This document shows positions 1 through 12,991 of a stretch of DNA of 64,000 nt, piece after piece. The position numbers were made by a program, and so were the translations under genes. Source of the DNA: Vitis vinifera (lineage: Eukaryota; Streptophyta; Magnoliopsida; Vitales; Vitaceae). How positions within the stretch are numbered: the stretch's first letter is position 1; each line of letters opens with the position of its first letter. Where the stretch lies: contig NC_081808.1 in the NCBI RefSeq assembly GCF_030704535.1, positions 20,324,501-20,388,500 of the forward strand, in the 5' to 3' direction. The notes below the pieces were generated by a model. It saw only the letters and a list, made by a program, of their open reading frames with translations. It did not search any database and had not been told where the DNA came from.

Positions 1-269
1 CGATCAGCAACAATCTGTTGGTACCTGCTGAACACTTCCTCTATTATTCCATCATCTAAGTGGCTTACAAGCAATGGCTCCACTGCTCTGATCAGCTTGG
101 CCACATTGTACCCACTTTATGAGCATCTGATGGGCAAAACTCACCGTGAGTTCACTTGAGAAACCTCCAGCCTATTTATGGTAAAGGATCCTTCCTTTCC
201 AACTTCACATTTTACTTCAGTTGGGGATGGTGTATAATGAGGAAGATTGAAGGAATCCATTTTCTCCAC
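1..269 (-). pseudogene. SABATH carboxyl methyltransferase relic (fragment)
   Basis: Read on the - strand, this stretch encodes part of the C-terminal half of a SABATH S-adenosylmethionine-dependent carboxyl methyltransferase, the family that methylates salicylate, jasmonate, IAA and similar acids. Recognisable pieces are [20 protein letters not shown] (from 260 downwards), EFCPSDAHK (about 142-116) and AVEPLLVSHLDDGIIEEVFS (within 110-1). The three pieces lie in frames 2, 1 and 2, so there are two compensating frameshifts (near 150 and near 112); the first frame also runs into a TGA. Upstream of about 269 homology stops abruptly at AT-rich DNA, so the 5' part is missing. The rest, if any, lies left of the window. 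Family assignment rests on motif recognition; the substrate cannot be told. Confidence 0.72.
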
Positions 270-1561
270 GTTTTTTCAAAAAGCACTTTTCAAAATTTTC
301 TTTTATTATTATTATATACATGTTTATTTATTCTTTAATCATGAAAATTATTGTTTTATTATATTTTTTCCTTGTTTAATTAATTTTAAAAATTTTTAAT
401 CATGATAAAAAATATCGTTATTTTTTTCTAATACACTATAATAATATAATAATATTTATAATGCCCTTTTTAATCATTTATTAAAATTAAAAACTTTTTT
501 ATTATTATGTTACAAGCTATCAAAATACATTATTAAAATCATTGTTTTATAATGTTTCTATTTAAAGCATTTTTCGTGAAAATATTTTTTTTAAATATGT
601 TATTTAAAAAATCATTTATCACGTAATTTTTTGAATAAGTAATTTAAATAAATTTTTAATTTTGTGGAAATACTTTTCAAAATAATTTGGAGAGTGTTTG
701 ACAATTATTTTAAGAAATATTTTTGATATTTTTAATATTTGAATGATGAAAAATTTTAAATATTAAAAAATTAAAAGTAGTTTTTAAAAACACTATCAAA
801 CAACTCTTGAGTTTTTTTATCAAAAACACTTTTTATATTATAAGTGTTTTCTAAACGTAATAATATCAAATGGAATCTTATATTTTTATAGAACGGTTCT
901 GACATACTGGTGATGGATAAATGCTCAAGAGGCTGGGGGCCTCTGAGTCGGTTCTTTATGGAATTTTTTAATAATTATTTATTTGTCATTGTATGAGTGA
1001 TTTACAAAACTACCCAAATCTTGAGTCGTTAATTACACCTCGCCTCTTAGGTAATGACTAGCTTACATCTACTTCGTCTGTTGCTTTCCATAAAGTGGCC
1101 TGTGGAATGTGATTAGTTGACTTAAATATGAATCGTACCAGATACCAAATCAAAAATTAAACCATTTATTGAGCCAATTAGCTCTAATGTTCTCTACAGT
1201 GGTAATAACATCAACCACTAGTAAACAACCATTACAATACAACCACACCTAATACACAAAGCCATCTGTTTCCATTAGCAACTTCCAAACGGGTCTTCAA
1301 CCATTGCTGTAGCTTCCATTGCCTTTGGAAGTCGAAACAAGAAGCTAAATGTAAAAGAGGGTTGAATCCAACAAAATCTCAGGATTAAATTAATACGAAT
1401 ATTAGTGGTAGATAAATGTAGACAATGGAAGAGGGACAAGCCTTAGAAAATGTGGACAAGGGGTGAAGAATCCTAAGATCCATGACAGAAGCCGATCTTT
1501 CTCCATAAATTGTCGCCAAATGCCACTGTAGTCTTATGATTGAGTTTGAAAGGGAGAGTCC
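270..1561. other. Intergenic, AT-rich, no gene seen
   Basis: Very AT-rich from about 330 to 880, with short poly-A/T tracts and no sustained coding frame. From about 900 the composition becomes ordinary and leads into the promoter and 5' region of the HIPP gene at 1562. I see no convincing TATA box directly upstream of that gene. Confidence 0.6.
692..806. repeat. MITE-like AT-rich inverted repeat
   Basis: The sequence opens with GAGTGTTTGACAATTATTTT and closes with CACTATCAAACAACTC, which are imperfect inverted repeats of each other around a loop of A/T runs. Similar AT-rich text with AAGTGCTTTT motifs recurs at about 29915-30060. This suggests a small non-autonomous DNA transposon family, but no target-site duplication was confirmed. 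Confidence 0.3.
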
Positions 1562-2094
1562 ATGGCTCAGAGGACCGTCTTGAAGGTTGATATTTGGTGC
1601 CCAAAATGCCAGAAGAAGCTCCTCCAAGCAGTCTCCGGATTAGAAGGTGAGATCAAATCCCATCCTTCCCTTTCTTAACTTTTAAAATACTTGAATAAAT
1701 GCTAATCAAGAAAACTTTTATTTATTTATTTTTTCCCATATGAGAAGGTTATAGAGATGCCTCAAATCCATTTCTTTTTTTGTGGGGGTGGGGGAGGGGA
1801 ATTGCAGGTGTGAATACAATTGACATTGACGCAACCAAAGGTTTATTGACAGTAACCGGTGAGGCAGACCCTTATGAAGTTATAGTTCGTGCTAGGAAGG
1901 CTTGCAAACACGCTGAAGTGGTGACTATTGGGCCTCCACCTGCTCCCGAAAAGAAGCCCGAAAAAGAGAAGCCCGAAAAAGAGAAGCCCGATAAAAAGGT
2001 CCCCTCGTCTGACAACTGCCGTATGTGTCAGCGTTTTGCTGTCATCCATTTAGACCAGTGGGACGAGCCCAATGTTACATGCTCTATCCTGTAA
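1562..2094 (+). CDS. Heavy-metal-associated isoprenylated plant protein (HIPP)
   Basis: Two exons, 1562-1646 and 1808-2094, join in frame (donor AAG|GTGAGA, acceptor TTGCAG|GT) to give about 123 residues. An HMA fold occupies roughly residues 1-70. It begins MAQRTVLKVDIWCPKCQKKL, so the metal-binding CxxC is Cys13-Pro-Lys-Cys16, and it continues with the strand GVNTIDIDATKGLLTVTG. A Lys/Glu/Pro linker with repeated PEKEK units follows, then a C-terminus of CSIL. CSIL fits a CaaX prenylation box, and Leu in last position favours geranylgeranylation. HIPPs are plant-specific, membrane- or nucleus-associated metallochaperone-like proteins linked to metal homeostasis and to stress or pathogen responses. 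The exact metal and partner cannot be told. The start was chosen because it directly precedes the first HMA strand. Confidence 0.88.
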
Positions 2095-2656
2095 CTCCAC
2101 CCCATGCCCATTCATGAGCATTTCATTTTGCAATTTGTAAATTTTGTGTGAAATTTAATGATTGAAGTATAACTCTGTGTTGTACAAAATATATTAGAAA
2201 TTGGGTTACTACTTACTAGTCCAGCACATCCAAATTTCTGGCTGAATCCACATTAACGTTTTTTAATTGGGCTTAAAATCGATTCCATTTATTGTGTCTT
2301 TCCAATCCAGTAGGCCCATCCGGATTAATCAAACCCAAACCAAACCACAGTGTTGGGCCGTGGCAAGGGCTGAGTTGGCCGGCCCAAAATAGATAAAGTG
2401 ACTCAAGAGTCAGAGATGATGATGCCAGCATGGCTCATGAGTCCTGGCAGTGGCCGCTGGAACCACCGCTTTCGAGTTTTGGACCTCCTACCAACTACCA
2501 AGTACCAACGACCCATAGGTAACCGGCCTCTGCGGATCTACCTTCCTTCCTCGACTTTTGTATATATTTTGAGGACTGAATCCGATCTCCACAACATACT
2601 AAGCTGCATCCTCTTTGTAACTACTTAGAAACCCTAACCAAATTTGAGAGTTTCAA
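2095..2656. other. Intergenic spacer and promoter of the Tm-1-like gene
   Basis: About 560 bp between two genes on the same strand. It holds the HIPP 3' UTR and the upstream region of the Tm-1-like gene. No other coding sequence was seen. Confidence 0.6.
2561..2569 (+). promoter_or_regulatory. TATA box, Tm-1-like gene
   Basis: TATATATTT about 96 bp upstream of the ATG at 2657, in otherwise GC-balanced DNA. The spacing fits a plant core promoter with a short 5' UTR. Confidence 0.5.
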
Positions 2657-5600
2657 ATGGCAAATCCAGATGGCGCTCCCCGAGTTTTCTGCATTGGAAC
2701 TGCCGACACGAAGCTGGAGGAGATCCGATTCTTGGCCGAGTCTGTTCGATCCAATTTGAACAATTTCTCCAACACTTCTTCTACTACCAAGGTCTTCCTC
2801 ATTTCTTTATCTTCTTAGTTTTTAATTCAAGCTGATATCCAGAGATCCTCGGAAAATGATTTTTAAAAAGCATGAAAATCGGGTGGCCAGCGCCATTTGT
2901 TCGGGTTTATTATTTCCAGCGTTTTTTTAGTAACAGCGCGTGGCATACTTACCTTTCTGTTTTCTCTTTAGAAAAATTGTTCCAAATTTCTTGTATTTTT
3001 AGAATACTTATATCAAATTTAAGAAGCCAAAAGTAAAAAAATAAAAAATAAAAAACAAAAAGCGAACATATACTTCTGAAAAATACAAAAAAATAAAAAA
3101 TGTCTAATTATTAAAAACATGGAGGTAAATCGGTGCAGGTTCTGTTCCTTGTGTTTGATGAACTTCTAGTTTTGAGAAGAAACTTCAGAAAAGATGGCAA
3201 AAATGGGAGTTGATTTGGGAAAGACATCCTTTTATTCCCCACTTGGTTAAAAGGTCAAAAGGGTCTCTATAAATGGGAAACGGTGTGTTCTTGTTAAGCT
3301 GTTGGGAAACGGGGTGTTCTTGCTAAGCTGTGGTGTCCTTTCCTATCCGCCTCTATGGCCGCACTGATTCTTTTGTCCATCAATTTTCACCTATTGTTTA
3401 TAATCTCGCCATGGAAGAACGGTATGGGAAACCAACCACGCTGGGTTCCACTCAGGCTCCATGTCAGCAATAATAAAAAGTAATAATTTTTACCAACGTA
3501 AAATAAACACCAAAAGAGGATAAATGGGATATTTATCATTCTTTGCAAATTATAATAGAAATTAATTATGACGGGTATAAGAGACAAACAACCAATGATA
3601 TGATAAAATTATAAATAGGAATTGCATATAAATAAAGAAAGAGAACAAGAAAGGGAGAAATGCAAACTCAAGATTTGTAATGGTGAGGCTCAATCCCGAC
3701 CTACATCCACTCTCCTTGCTTTAATCCCAAGCTCTCCTCTAATTTCAATCCCAGGCTCTCCTTTAGCTTCAATCCTAATGCATTATATTAAGGCTTACAA
3801 ATCAAGGCCTCAAGCTTTACACTTGATTAATCGGCTCCAATGAACACCTGTAATTTTCTTCAAAAAAAAGTTTCACTCTTAAACTCCTCAAGTGATACCT
3901 GCACTTGAATTCACCTCACAAGATTTACAAAAAAATGAATTTCTCATTACAAATTCCTAATTTACAAATTTTTGCTAAGGATACAAAGAAAACTAGAATT
4001 GATTAAGTATACTAAAATAAAATGTTAGTTAAGTTTAATGCACTCAAAATATTTTCCTAAGGTTCAAGAGATGATTGAATAGCAATTTGAAACTCTTCTC
4101 TTATTTATAAAAGAAGTATAGAGTCTGTATATAGAAGTTAAAAGGTCAAATTAGCCATTAGAAGGAAGTTTCTTAGAATTGAACATTTGTGTGGTCATCC
4201 ACATACTAACCATTGGAGCCTTTAATGAGGTGTAGAGAGTCGATGAAGGTCAAAAAGCATATGTGAGTTTCTAGGTGGTCATCTATATTACCAAGCGGTT
4301 GTCTTAGTGGACTTCCACATGGCTTCTAGTAGCCAAAAATCACTTCTCGAGGTAAGTAGTTGTCCAGGTGGATGTCCATTTTGCTCCTACTAGTCATTTT
4401 GTCCCAAAACAAAGCACATGAATGACCTCCTGGACATCCATATGACAATTGGATGATCACTGGTCATCCACACGTGCTCTAGCACAATATTTTTTAAAGT
4501 TCATACATGTTTTGGGGTTAGACCTTTTTTACCTAAGTCATATGAATGTAGACCACTTTCTAACATAGTCTTAACTAATATTTTAAGAACATTTCAAGTC
4601 TAAAGAATTTTAGACATTTTTTACCTAACTCATGAATGTAAACCACTTTCTAACATAGTCTTAATTGATATTTTAAGAAACTTTCAAGTCTAAAGAATTT
4701 TGGTTAAGTCGATGATGTTTTTAAGAACCTTAAAAAATGTTCATGAAAAGTTTGAGGTCCAAGGTAGTCTCCTAGGCTTGGTAGGTCTTTTCATCCTCAA
4801 AAAGATTTCATCCAAATTATACAAGTATAAAACCTTATAAACCTATGGATGAATGTTTTGGTGCTTAAAAAAAATATGCAATCACCCATCATCTTACATC
4901 AAGTATCCTAATGATAAACTTGAGAAACCTTTTCTTCATTCTCCCTAAAGTTCTCTTTTGCTCCATTTATCTTCTTCTTGACGTTTCAAGGAGATCTCCT
5001 TGCCTATCAAACTTAAATATAACCATTGATCAAAACCTTGTTTTGTTATTATAAAAATATGAGATTAACCAAAAGTTGGTCTAACATTTTCTATATTTTC
5101 TTGGCAATGTGGTTTGAGTCTGTATATAAGATTTTTAGTTTTTGGATTCTCTATAGCTTGTGATTTTTAAAGGTATATGACATGTCTATGGAAATGACAG
5201 GTACAAGTGACAGTTGTTGATGTATCTACCCACCAAAACGAGATTGACAGTGTGGGGGATTTTATATTTGTACCCAGAAAGGATATCCTCTCTTGCTATT
5301 TTGGGTCTATGGAACAAACACCTGGCCCACTGCCAGAGGACAGAGGCAAAGCTGTTGGCATAATGAGTAAAGCACTTGAACATTACCTTAAGAAAGCTCA
5401 GGAGGATCATGTTCTTGCTGGAGCAATTGGTATTGGAGGAAGTGGAGGCACATCTATTATATCATCTGCTTTTAAATCTGTTCCCATTGGAATGCCTAAG
5501 ATTATTGTATCAACTGTAGCTAGTGGTCAAACTGAACCTTATGTTGGCACCTCAGATTTAATATTATTTCCATCAGTAGTGGATGTATGTGGGATTAACA

Positions 5601-8600
5601 ATGTAAGTAGGGTTGTTTTATCAAATGCTGGTGCTGCTTTTGCTGGAATGGTGATTGGAAGGCTCCAGGCATCCAGAGATTCTTTAAGTAGTAATGAAAA
5701 GTTTACTGTTGGCGTAACCATGTTTGGAGTCACAACTCCATGTGTAAATGCTGTCAAAGAAAGATTGGTTAAAGAAGGATATGAGACTCTGGTTTTCCAT
5801 GCCACTGGAACAGGTGGAAGGGCTATGGAGGATCTTGTCAGAGGGGGATTTATACAGGTACACTTGCCAAGTTATCACTACTGTGCATTGAAAAAGTTTC
5901 TAGCATGATCATAATCCACATTTTGTTAAATGTAATTGACCTTTCAATCTTTGGCAGTTGACCAGAAAACATGACTTTGAAGAAGTATCAGGCCATTGCA
6001 TTACACTTTTAATGCTTCTTCCTATACATGTTTCTAAACTGGACTATTAATTGAAAGATTATTGGACCAAATTTACTTTGATGTGTCTAATTTCAAGCTT
6101 AAAGTTGTTGAAGTAAAACTGAAGCCAATAAAAGGAGATGGTGTTATTTGATTGTTGAAATTTCAGGGCTCAAGGGGTTGGCTCAACCCTTGATTAGGCT
6201 TACTTGACCTGGAACCAAGAATGTGTCTTAGTACCATTGAATGGAACTTTGTTTGAGATAAGGAGGTAGTTGAAATGTCAATGATCTGAACATGAAATGC
6301 TTGTTATTTTCCATTTTTTTTGTGTGTACTTTATCAAATTAATATAAGCACTCAGAGTTAATCATTAATTATCTGGTTTATGTATATGATCATTTGTTCT
6401 TATGATAAACCTCAACTCGAAAAAGAGCGTTTATTTAGTAGTTTGTCTAGTATTTAATATTTTTACATTCTCGCTTCTTATCTATAAAATACTCCTCAAG
6501 ATTTGGCTATAGATCATCGATTTAACTGCCTCTAACTTCTGGATGAACCTAACCTTGGTACTAACCGGTGTCAATTAAATCCATTTTTGTGTCCTTACAT
6601 CATACATAACCTTTATCTTTTATTTTATTCAGGGTGTTTTGGACATCACAACAACAGAGGTTGCGGATTATGTAGTTGGAGGTGTCATGGCTTGTGACAG
6701 TTCCCGCTTTGATGCCATGATAGAGAAGAAGATCCCTTTAGTTGTGAGTGTGGGAGCATTGGATATGGTGAATTTTGGAGCCAAGACTACCATACCTTCT
6801 CATTTACTGAAAAGAAATATTCATGTACATAATGAGCAGGTATTGGGGTCTCTTCATGGTTTTTCTCATCTTTAACTCTGTTCCAGCTAGGTTAATTCAT
6901 TAAACATATGCACCCTAATTTTAGCATGATATAATCCTTGTGTATATTTTATTATTGCCATGCCTCTGTTCTCAAGACTTTAAAATTGACAGTGTCATAG
7001 TCAGTCTTTTATGGAGATGATATGTTTACTTTCATTAATCATGCCATGTGACTGACCGAAGGGAGTGATAAAGCATGTGTTTCTTCTCTGGATAATGGAA
7101 CAAAATACTTAATATACTAGATTTGACTCCGTATCTGTTTTCTAATATATCTGCGACTCAGATTACTTAGATTATGAGAGATGCCTTTTACATGGATTTC
7201 TCATTGCTTGTTGTTTGCAGGTATCTCTTGTTCGAACTACGGTAGATGAAAACAAGAAATTTGCTGGCTTTATAGCAAACAAACTGAACAAAGCATCATC
7301 AAAGGTTCGTGTTTGCCTTCCACAGAAAGGTATCTCTGCTTTGGATGCACCAGGGAAGCCCTTTTATGATCCTGAGGCTACCGTTACTCTAATAAAGGAA
7401 CTACAGAAGCTTATTCAGACAAATGAAGATCGACAGGTACCATTATTGCATATCAGATGGTGTCTATGGCAATTTCCATCCTTCTCTGTCTGCCTGGGTT
7501 TGATGGAATGATTCCATTTATGGATCATCTTGATTTTTCTTCTAATTGGAAGTTGTGTGTATGATAGGTAGAGGTGTATCCTTACCATATTAATGACCCC
7601 GAGTTTGCGAACACATTGGTTGATTCATTTCTGGAGATCAGAAAAAGGCATTCCGAAGATGCTGATCCTCGTAAAATTGCTGCTTTTGTACCCAATCAAG
7701 ACCTTCATGAAGATTCTATTTCTAAACCGAATTTGTTGGGCAATGAAACAATTTGTTACAGCCCAAGTGACTTTCCTGATGCAAGGCCAGGTTAGAGTTT
7801 GTACACTTTTTTTATATTCATAATTAGCAACTTCTTGAATTCATATTTATATCCATTCTTTAAATTTATCCATCAGTAACTTCAAGATTATTAAAGATGT
7901 ATTTCAGATTACACTCGCATTGATGTCATTACCTTAGTTCATGTCTTAGATCTTATCACAAGTTTGCAAGAACAATACACAAACACACACACATTGATCA
8001 CAGTTCTAAATAACATGACAACAACAACAACAGCAAATTCATGGATGAATCTATCTTTTTAACTTTTCTTAATCTATTGCTGTTATTATTTGATATTAGT
8101 TTGCAGATATACTTTATTACCTTCTAGGTTTGCAGATATACTTTTCTCATACATGAAATACATCTTCCTCTTGATCAAGAAGAAGGGAAAGAAATAGATC
8201 TCCTTCTTCCTTATCAGTTGAAATACTTAAGGGCTATGATGGATTTAAGAAATTTTCTCCTCATGCAACAGCTAAGGATTGAAATTTCTATGACCCATGA
8301 GCACTCTCTTAAGAGAGCAATAATTCTGTAGAGTGATTAGTATGGCAAAATGATTTCTCTTATTTATGTGATCATGCACATCTTTGAGGAGAAATAATTG
8401 TTTGGTTGTACATGAATTGAACTTTGGTATTGTGGCTGAGGAAATCTGAACCTGTGTCAACAGAGTCAATGGTGGTTTTAACTTTTAAGAGGCAGTGTGT
8501 ACTTATGAGTAAAATGGGAAGCCACTGAAAAATAGTTTTTAACTATCCTCTAGATCCAAGGGAAAAGTGGAACTAATATCCTGGTGTACCAAGTTCTAAT

Positions 8601-11600
8601 CCAGAGTCAATGCTACAGCTGTGGGGGAATCTGCCTGGTTTCTTAGATATGGAAATGTGGCTGAAGTTTCCTGTTATCTGAAAAAATGGGCCTGGGGATA
8701 TATTTTTGTATTCCATGTTGGTCAGGTACCATTCATTTTTTTTCCCCTTCGGGGAAAAAAAAAAAAAAAAAGACAAAACTAAACAAAAGGACCTACTATC
8801 TCTTCTGGATGCTGGAATTGGGTATGACTGAAAGTTGTGCCTTTCCCATACTTGTGCACATGTTATGTTGTGTCATCGCAACATATTTACTTGAGGTGCT
8901 TTTGAAGTGTCCATGTAATGAAAATAGATATATAAAATCATGTTGTGATATGTTCATTTAATGTTTGTTTACCCACCACCAATGTTTTTTAATGTTCGGA
9001 GACCAGCTGCTTTGGCTGTTAAAAGTCTATTGAAGATTGCAACACAAGCTGAGTGCAGTCTGTGGAGAGCAAAACCATTCTGAGCTGCAAGATGGTTGCT
9101 AGTCTTGCCACAGACTGACCATTAGGGAAAATTGTTGGCTGAAGTTACATTGAACCATGTAATTTTGTTCACGATTATGCTTCATGAATGAGCTATTCTG
9201 GTGACATTGAATTCTTGTAACCATTAGAGTTAAATACCTCAAAATGGCATATTGTGCAGAAAATGAGGAGCTTTTTGTTATCCAACTTAGTTGTCAGCAT
9301 TGTTCTCTCTATATATATATAAGCAAATAGAGGATCTAGCATTGTTCTATATCAATATAGACTATGACCTAATCAAAAGTAACTGAATTTATTTTTCTCA
9401 GAGACCTTGCAAAGAACTAGGTCAATAATACAGCGTCTGAAAGATCAAATAAGTAAAGGGAAACCCATAATAGGAGCTGGTGCAGGAACAGGCATATCTG
9501 CAAAGTTTGAGGAAGCTGGTGGTGTGGACTTGATAATTATTTACAACTCGGGCCGCTTTCGGATGGCAGGAAGGGGTTCCTTAGCAGGACTGTTACCTTT
9601 TGCTGATGCAAATGCAGTGGTAGTTGACATGGCCAGTGAAGTGTTGCCTGTAAGTATCAACTGCTTGTTTATTCTAGAACTTCTTTAAACAAAAGTCCTT
9701 GTCAAATTATCAATTACATCAGATGGAAATATGAATTTACATTTCCTTAACAGATCATCCAGAGTTTGAATTGTTGGGTTCGGCTACTCTCTATTATGCC
9801 TTTCCCTCAATTTTCTCAGGCCCTTACCTGCATCCCGTGTCTTGTATTGTTTAAATCTGTCTGGTAACGAAGAGGACATTATTGCATATCAACTGTGGAT
9901 CATAAGAAGCCTTGATATTGAATGCTGCCAAGTAAAGAGTTGAGGTATGAGGATGTAAAAGAAAAGGGTTAAACCTGGAGTTGGTCAGCTTAAATGGGAG
10001 ACAGATGCAGAAAAATTTTGCTAAATTTTGGCTGCCTGAAAATCATTTGATATGTTCATTATATTTTTCCTAGTCATAACCAGTATTTAAAGATTTGTCT
10101 GAATTCATACCAGATGATCCAAACAATTGGAAATTTTTGATAAAAATGTATTATTGTTTCATTGATATCAAATTTATTCATTTCCATTCCTTCTTATCTA
10201 TTATATGAAAGAAATGTTATGGGTGCAAAGATGATGTTGGACTTACCTGCATGGTAATGGTTTTAAATCAACTTCAACCAATGCTTGTGATTTATAAATA
10301 TGTGTAGGTGGTTAAAGAAGTACCAGTTCTTGCTGGAGTATGTGGAACTGATCCTTTCCGCCGAATGGATTCCTTTTTAAAGCAGTTGGAATTGATTGGA
10401 TTTGTTGGTGTGCAAAACTTTCCAACTGTTGGACTTATTGATGGTAATTTTAGACAAAATCTGGAAGAGACGGGAATGGGATATGGGTAGGAGCCTAAAA
10501 GGTTAAGTTTACTCATTTTCTTGTTATAATTATTTATATATGCTTTCACCAACTGTCATTTATTACTTTTCTCATGGTCAGCTTGGAGGTGCAGATGATT
10601 GGAAAGGCACATAAAATGGGTCTCTTGACAACTCCATATGCTTTCAACCGAGATGAAGCTGTGGGAATGGCAAAAGCTGGTGCCGACATTATTGTGGCCC
10701 ATATGGGACTCACAACATCTGGATCTATTGGTGCAAAAACATCTGTTTCAATTGAGGATAGTGTTGTTCGTGTGCAAGCTATTGCAGATGCTGCACATAG
10801 TATTAATCCTGAGGTTATTGTGCTCTGCCATGGAGGTAATCTGAAAGACCTGTTCTTTGTTAGAAAGTCTATTTATCCAGTTTTTCTGAATATAGTAGTG
10901 ATTTGCTGTATGAAATGTTTAAAATGGATATTTTCTGATGAATCAGGTGAACAATGGTATGAATAATCCTATAGTTTGAATCATAGGAAGGTGATATTGC
11001 ACCATTTACTGAGGTTTGGGTCCCCATGGAGAGTCCTAAGGGCTTGACCATGGAAGGTTCCTCAATTATTAAAAAAAAAAAAGAAAAACACACACACACA
11101 CATCAGCTGCAGACAACAGACACTTTAAAAGCTCATTTTCTTTTGTGCAGGAGTGTAATTCCATCCACCAACAAGAAAACATGACCCATTGCAGGTTCTA
11201 TTCCTGTGGTCTTGTAATGGGCATGACCCTCGGAAATTTGGTATAAGTAGATGCACATAGACTCAATTGACCAATAAGAAATCCCTGAGTGTTGTGGAGT
11301 TTGTGCTGCTACTTCTAATTGATGGTCTGGGTTTTGACCAGTTAGCTATTACTATCCAATAAACTTAAAGTTCTAAATTGAAAAAGGTTTTTGACACGCA
11401 TATTAATGGTGATATCATGAGTGGTTTTCATTTTTTTCAATCTTTAAATTAATTTCAGTACTATTTTAGTCCTGTTTCAAGTGTATTTGTCTCAGTATTA
11501 TTCTATTCCTGTTGAAGTGTATTCGTCTTAGGCAGATTAAGTAGGTCAAATTTGGGGTCTGGTTTATTTCTTATGGATTTTCAGACTGTTCTAACAATAT

Positions 11601-12417
11601 TGGTTGTTTCGGTCGAGGGTTTTCTGGTTATCTATTATGCTTAAGGTTAATCCCCTAGATGACCTGACAGCTGACCCATTGCCAGCTCTGTGCTGGGAAT
11701 ACATCAATATGTTATTTGTATAGTGCTAGATATTGGAACTAACAGGGAAAAGGGAACCTCCTTGGTAATCAGTATTGGAGGCTGGAGGCATGCCCCAGAG
11801 GAGCAAGGGGCCCCCCTGAAATTTTTGCACAAAGGGAGATTTGATCCTTTTCACGAGGATGACATGAATTCCATAAGTTATAACTAGGCTACACAACAAT
11901 TTGTTCCTTTTCTGAACCTCCTGGAATCAATACCTAGATTTTGCACCTCCTCACCTCAACTAATATCCTGGCTTTATTAATTCTTTTTCAGAAATGTTGG
12001 GTACTGGCTCTTGGATATATCAAACCTTCCAATGCTACGTTTCTAGCCAAAACCCTGGTCTTCAATCTCCAGGGATGCACAGGCTATCCAATTAAAAAAA
12101 AAAAATTGGGATAGAGAATCAAACTATTCTTACCCAGCAACATTCAAAAAGATTTTGAAGATTGCTCCTAATTACCTGTATATCATATCTAACCATATTA
12201 GTTTGAAACTTTCATAACCGTAGATTATAATACCTCATAAGTCATTTGTTTGGTGTAACTTGCAGGTCCTATTTCTGGTCCCCAAGAGGCAGAATTCGTA
12301 TTAAAGAGGACCAAGGGAGTTCATGGATTCTATGGCGCATCAAGCATGGAGAGGTTACCAGTTGAACGAGCTATAACAAGCACAGTCCAACAATACAAAT
12401 CAATTCGCATAAAGTGA
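2657..12417 (+). CDS. Tm-1: Tm-1-like protein (UPF0261 plus C-terminal TIM-barrel)
   Basis: Nine exons join in frame with GT-AG introns: 2657-2791, 5201-5857, 6633-6839, 7221-7436, 7568-7790, 9402-9649, 10308-10486, 10582-10835 and 12266-12417. They encode 756 residues, close to tomato Tm-1. The N-terminal Tm-1-like/UPF0261 domain (about 10-430) begins [20 protein letters not shown] and contains the glycine-rich loop GIGGSGGTS at 122-130. The C-terminal domain (about 480-756) is the PEP-mutase-like TIM barrel found with it, with [36 protein letters not shown] and [13 protein letters not shown]. In tomato, Tm-1 binds tobamovirus replication protein and blocks RNA replication; its normal cellular role is unknown. 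No premature stop was found, so the gene looks functional. Antiviral activity of this homologue is not implied. Intron 1 is 2.4 kb and contains an LTR-type insertion. Confidence 0.93.
3600..5086. repeat. Probable LTR-derived insertion inside intron 1
   Basis: This part of intron 1 does not look like ordinary intron. On the - strand its right end opens with TGTTAGACCAACTTTTGGTT, a typical LTR start (TG at 5086). The opposite side contains the purine/pyrimidine-rich text seen near the 3' end of plant LTRs. The left boundary and a target-site duplication could not be fixed, so this could be a truncated LTR rather than a full solo LTR. Confidence 0.4.
4520..4700. repeat. Tandem duplication, about 92-bp unit, two copies
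   Basis: Unit 1 (4520-4611) and unit 2 (4612-4700) share long runs such as ACCACTTTCTAACATAGTCT and TTTCAAGTCTAAAGAATTTT with a few substitutions. The duplication lies inside the intron-1 insertion. Confidence 0.75.
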
Positions 12418-12991
12418 AAGTGCTTTTTGCCTCATCATCATCCCAGATTCAATACCTTTCTTATCCTTGAATGCTTTCTATCCCATATACGCAGATAAGA
12501 ACAGGGGAAGGGATCAGATTTGTCCAACTAGTAGCTAGTCTAGTGTGACAACTTTCGAAATGGAACGTCTGATGTTGGTAAGGAATAAGTTTCATGGCGC
12601 AAATAAATATCGGAAAAAAATGTTGCCATTTTTCTTACAGAAAATAAAGCAAATTTATTCATGAAATGGTTCTTTCAAGGAAATTGGCCTGGGCCTGGAA
12701 TTCTAGTCCTCTTCATTTCATGTTATGTAGTTTCTTTGCAATATAGCTTAACACGTCATGACCATAGTCAGACCAGGGACTCCTGGCATCATGAAAACAC
12801 TTCTACCTGGTTTTTTTCTTCAAAACAAACACAACCTGAAAATTGGTTTCAGGGGAAAACTGTTCCTCATCGCAACTCCCTGCTTATCATAGAAAGATAA
12901 CAAATCACAGAACTCCGAATCTAATGAATCATGTGCGTATCTCTCATAAGCCCTTAATGAGTTTCAAGCATATGCTTCGAAGCCAGTCGGT
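12418..12991. other. Convergent 3' region with facing poly(A) signals
   Basis: Spacer between the 3' ends of the Tm-1-like gene (+) and the P450 gene (-). AATAAA on the + strand (12643-12648) lies 226 nt after the Tm-1-like stop. AATAAA on the - strand (reads TTTATT at 12654-12659) lies 333 nt after the P450 stop. The two transcripts may therefore end within a few dozen bases of each other or overlap. Confidence 0.5.

Noticed and set aside
3384-5091. TTTTC on both sides of the intron-1 insertion as a target-site duplication
   Set aside because: The sequence after the left TTTTC begins ACC, not TG, and TTTTC is common in this AT-rich DNA.
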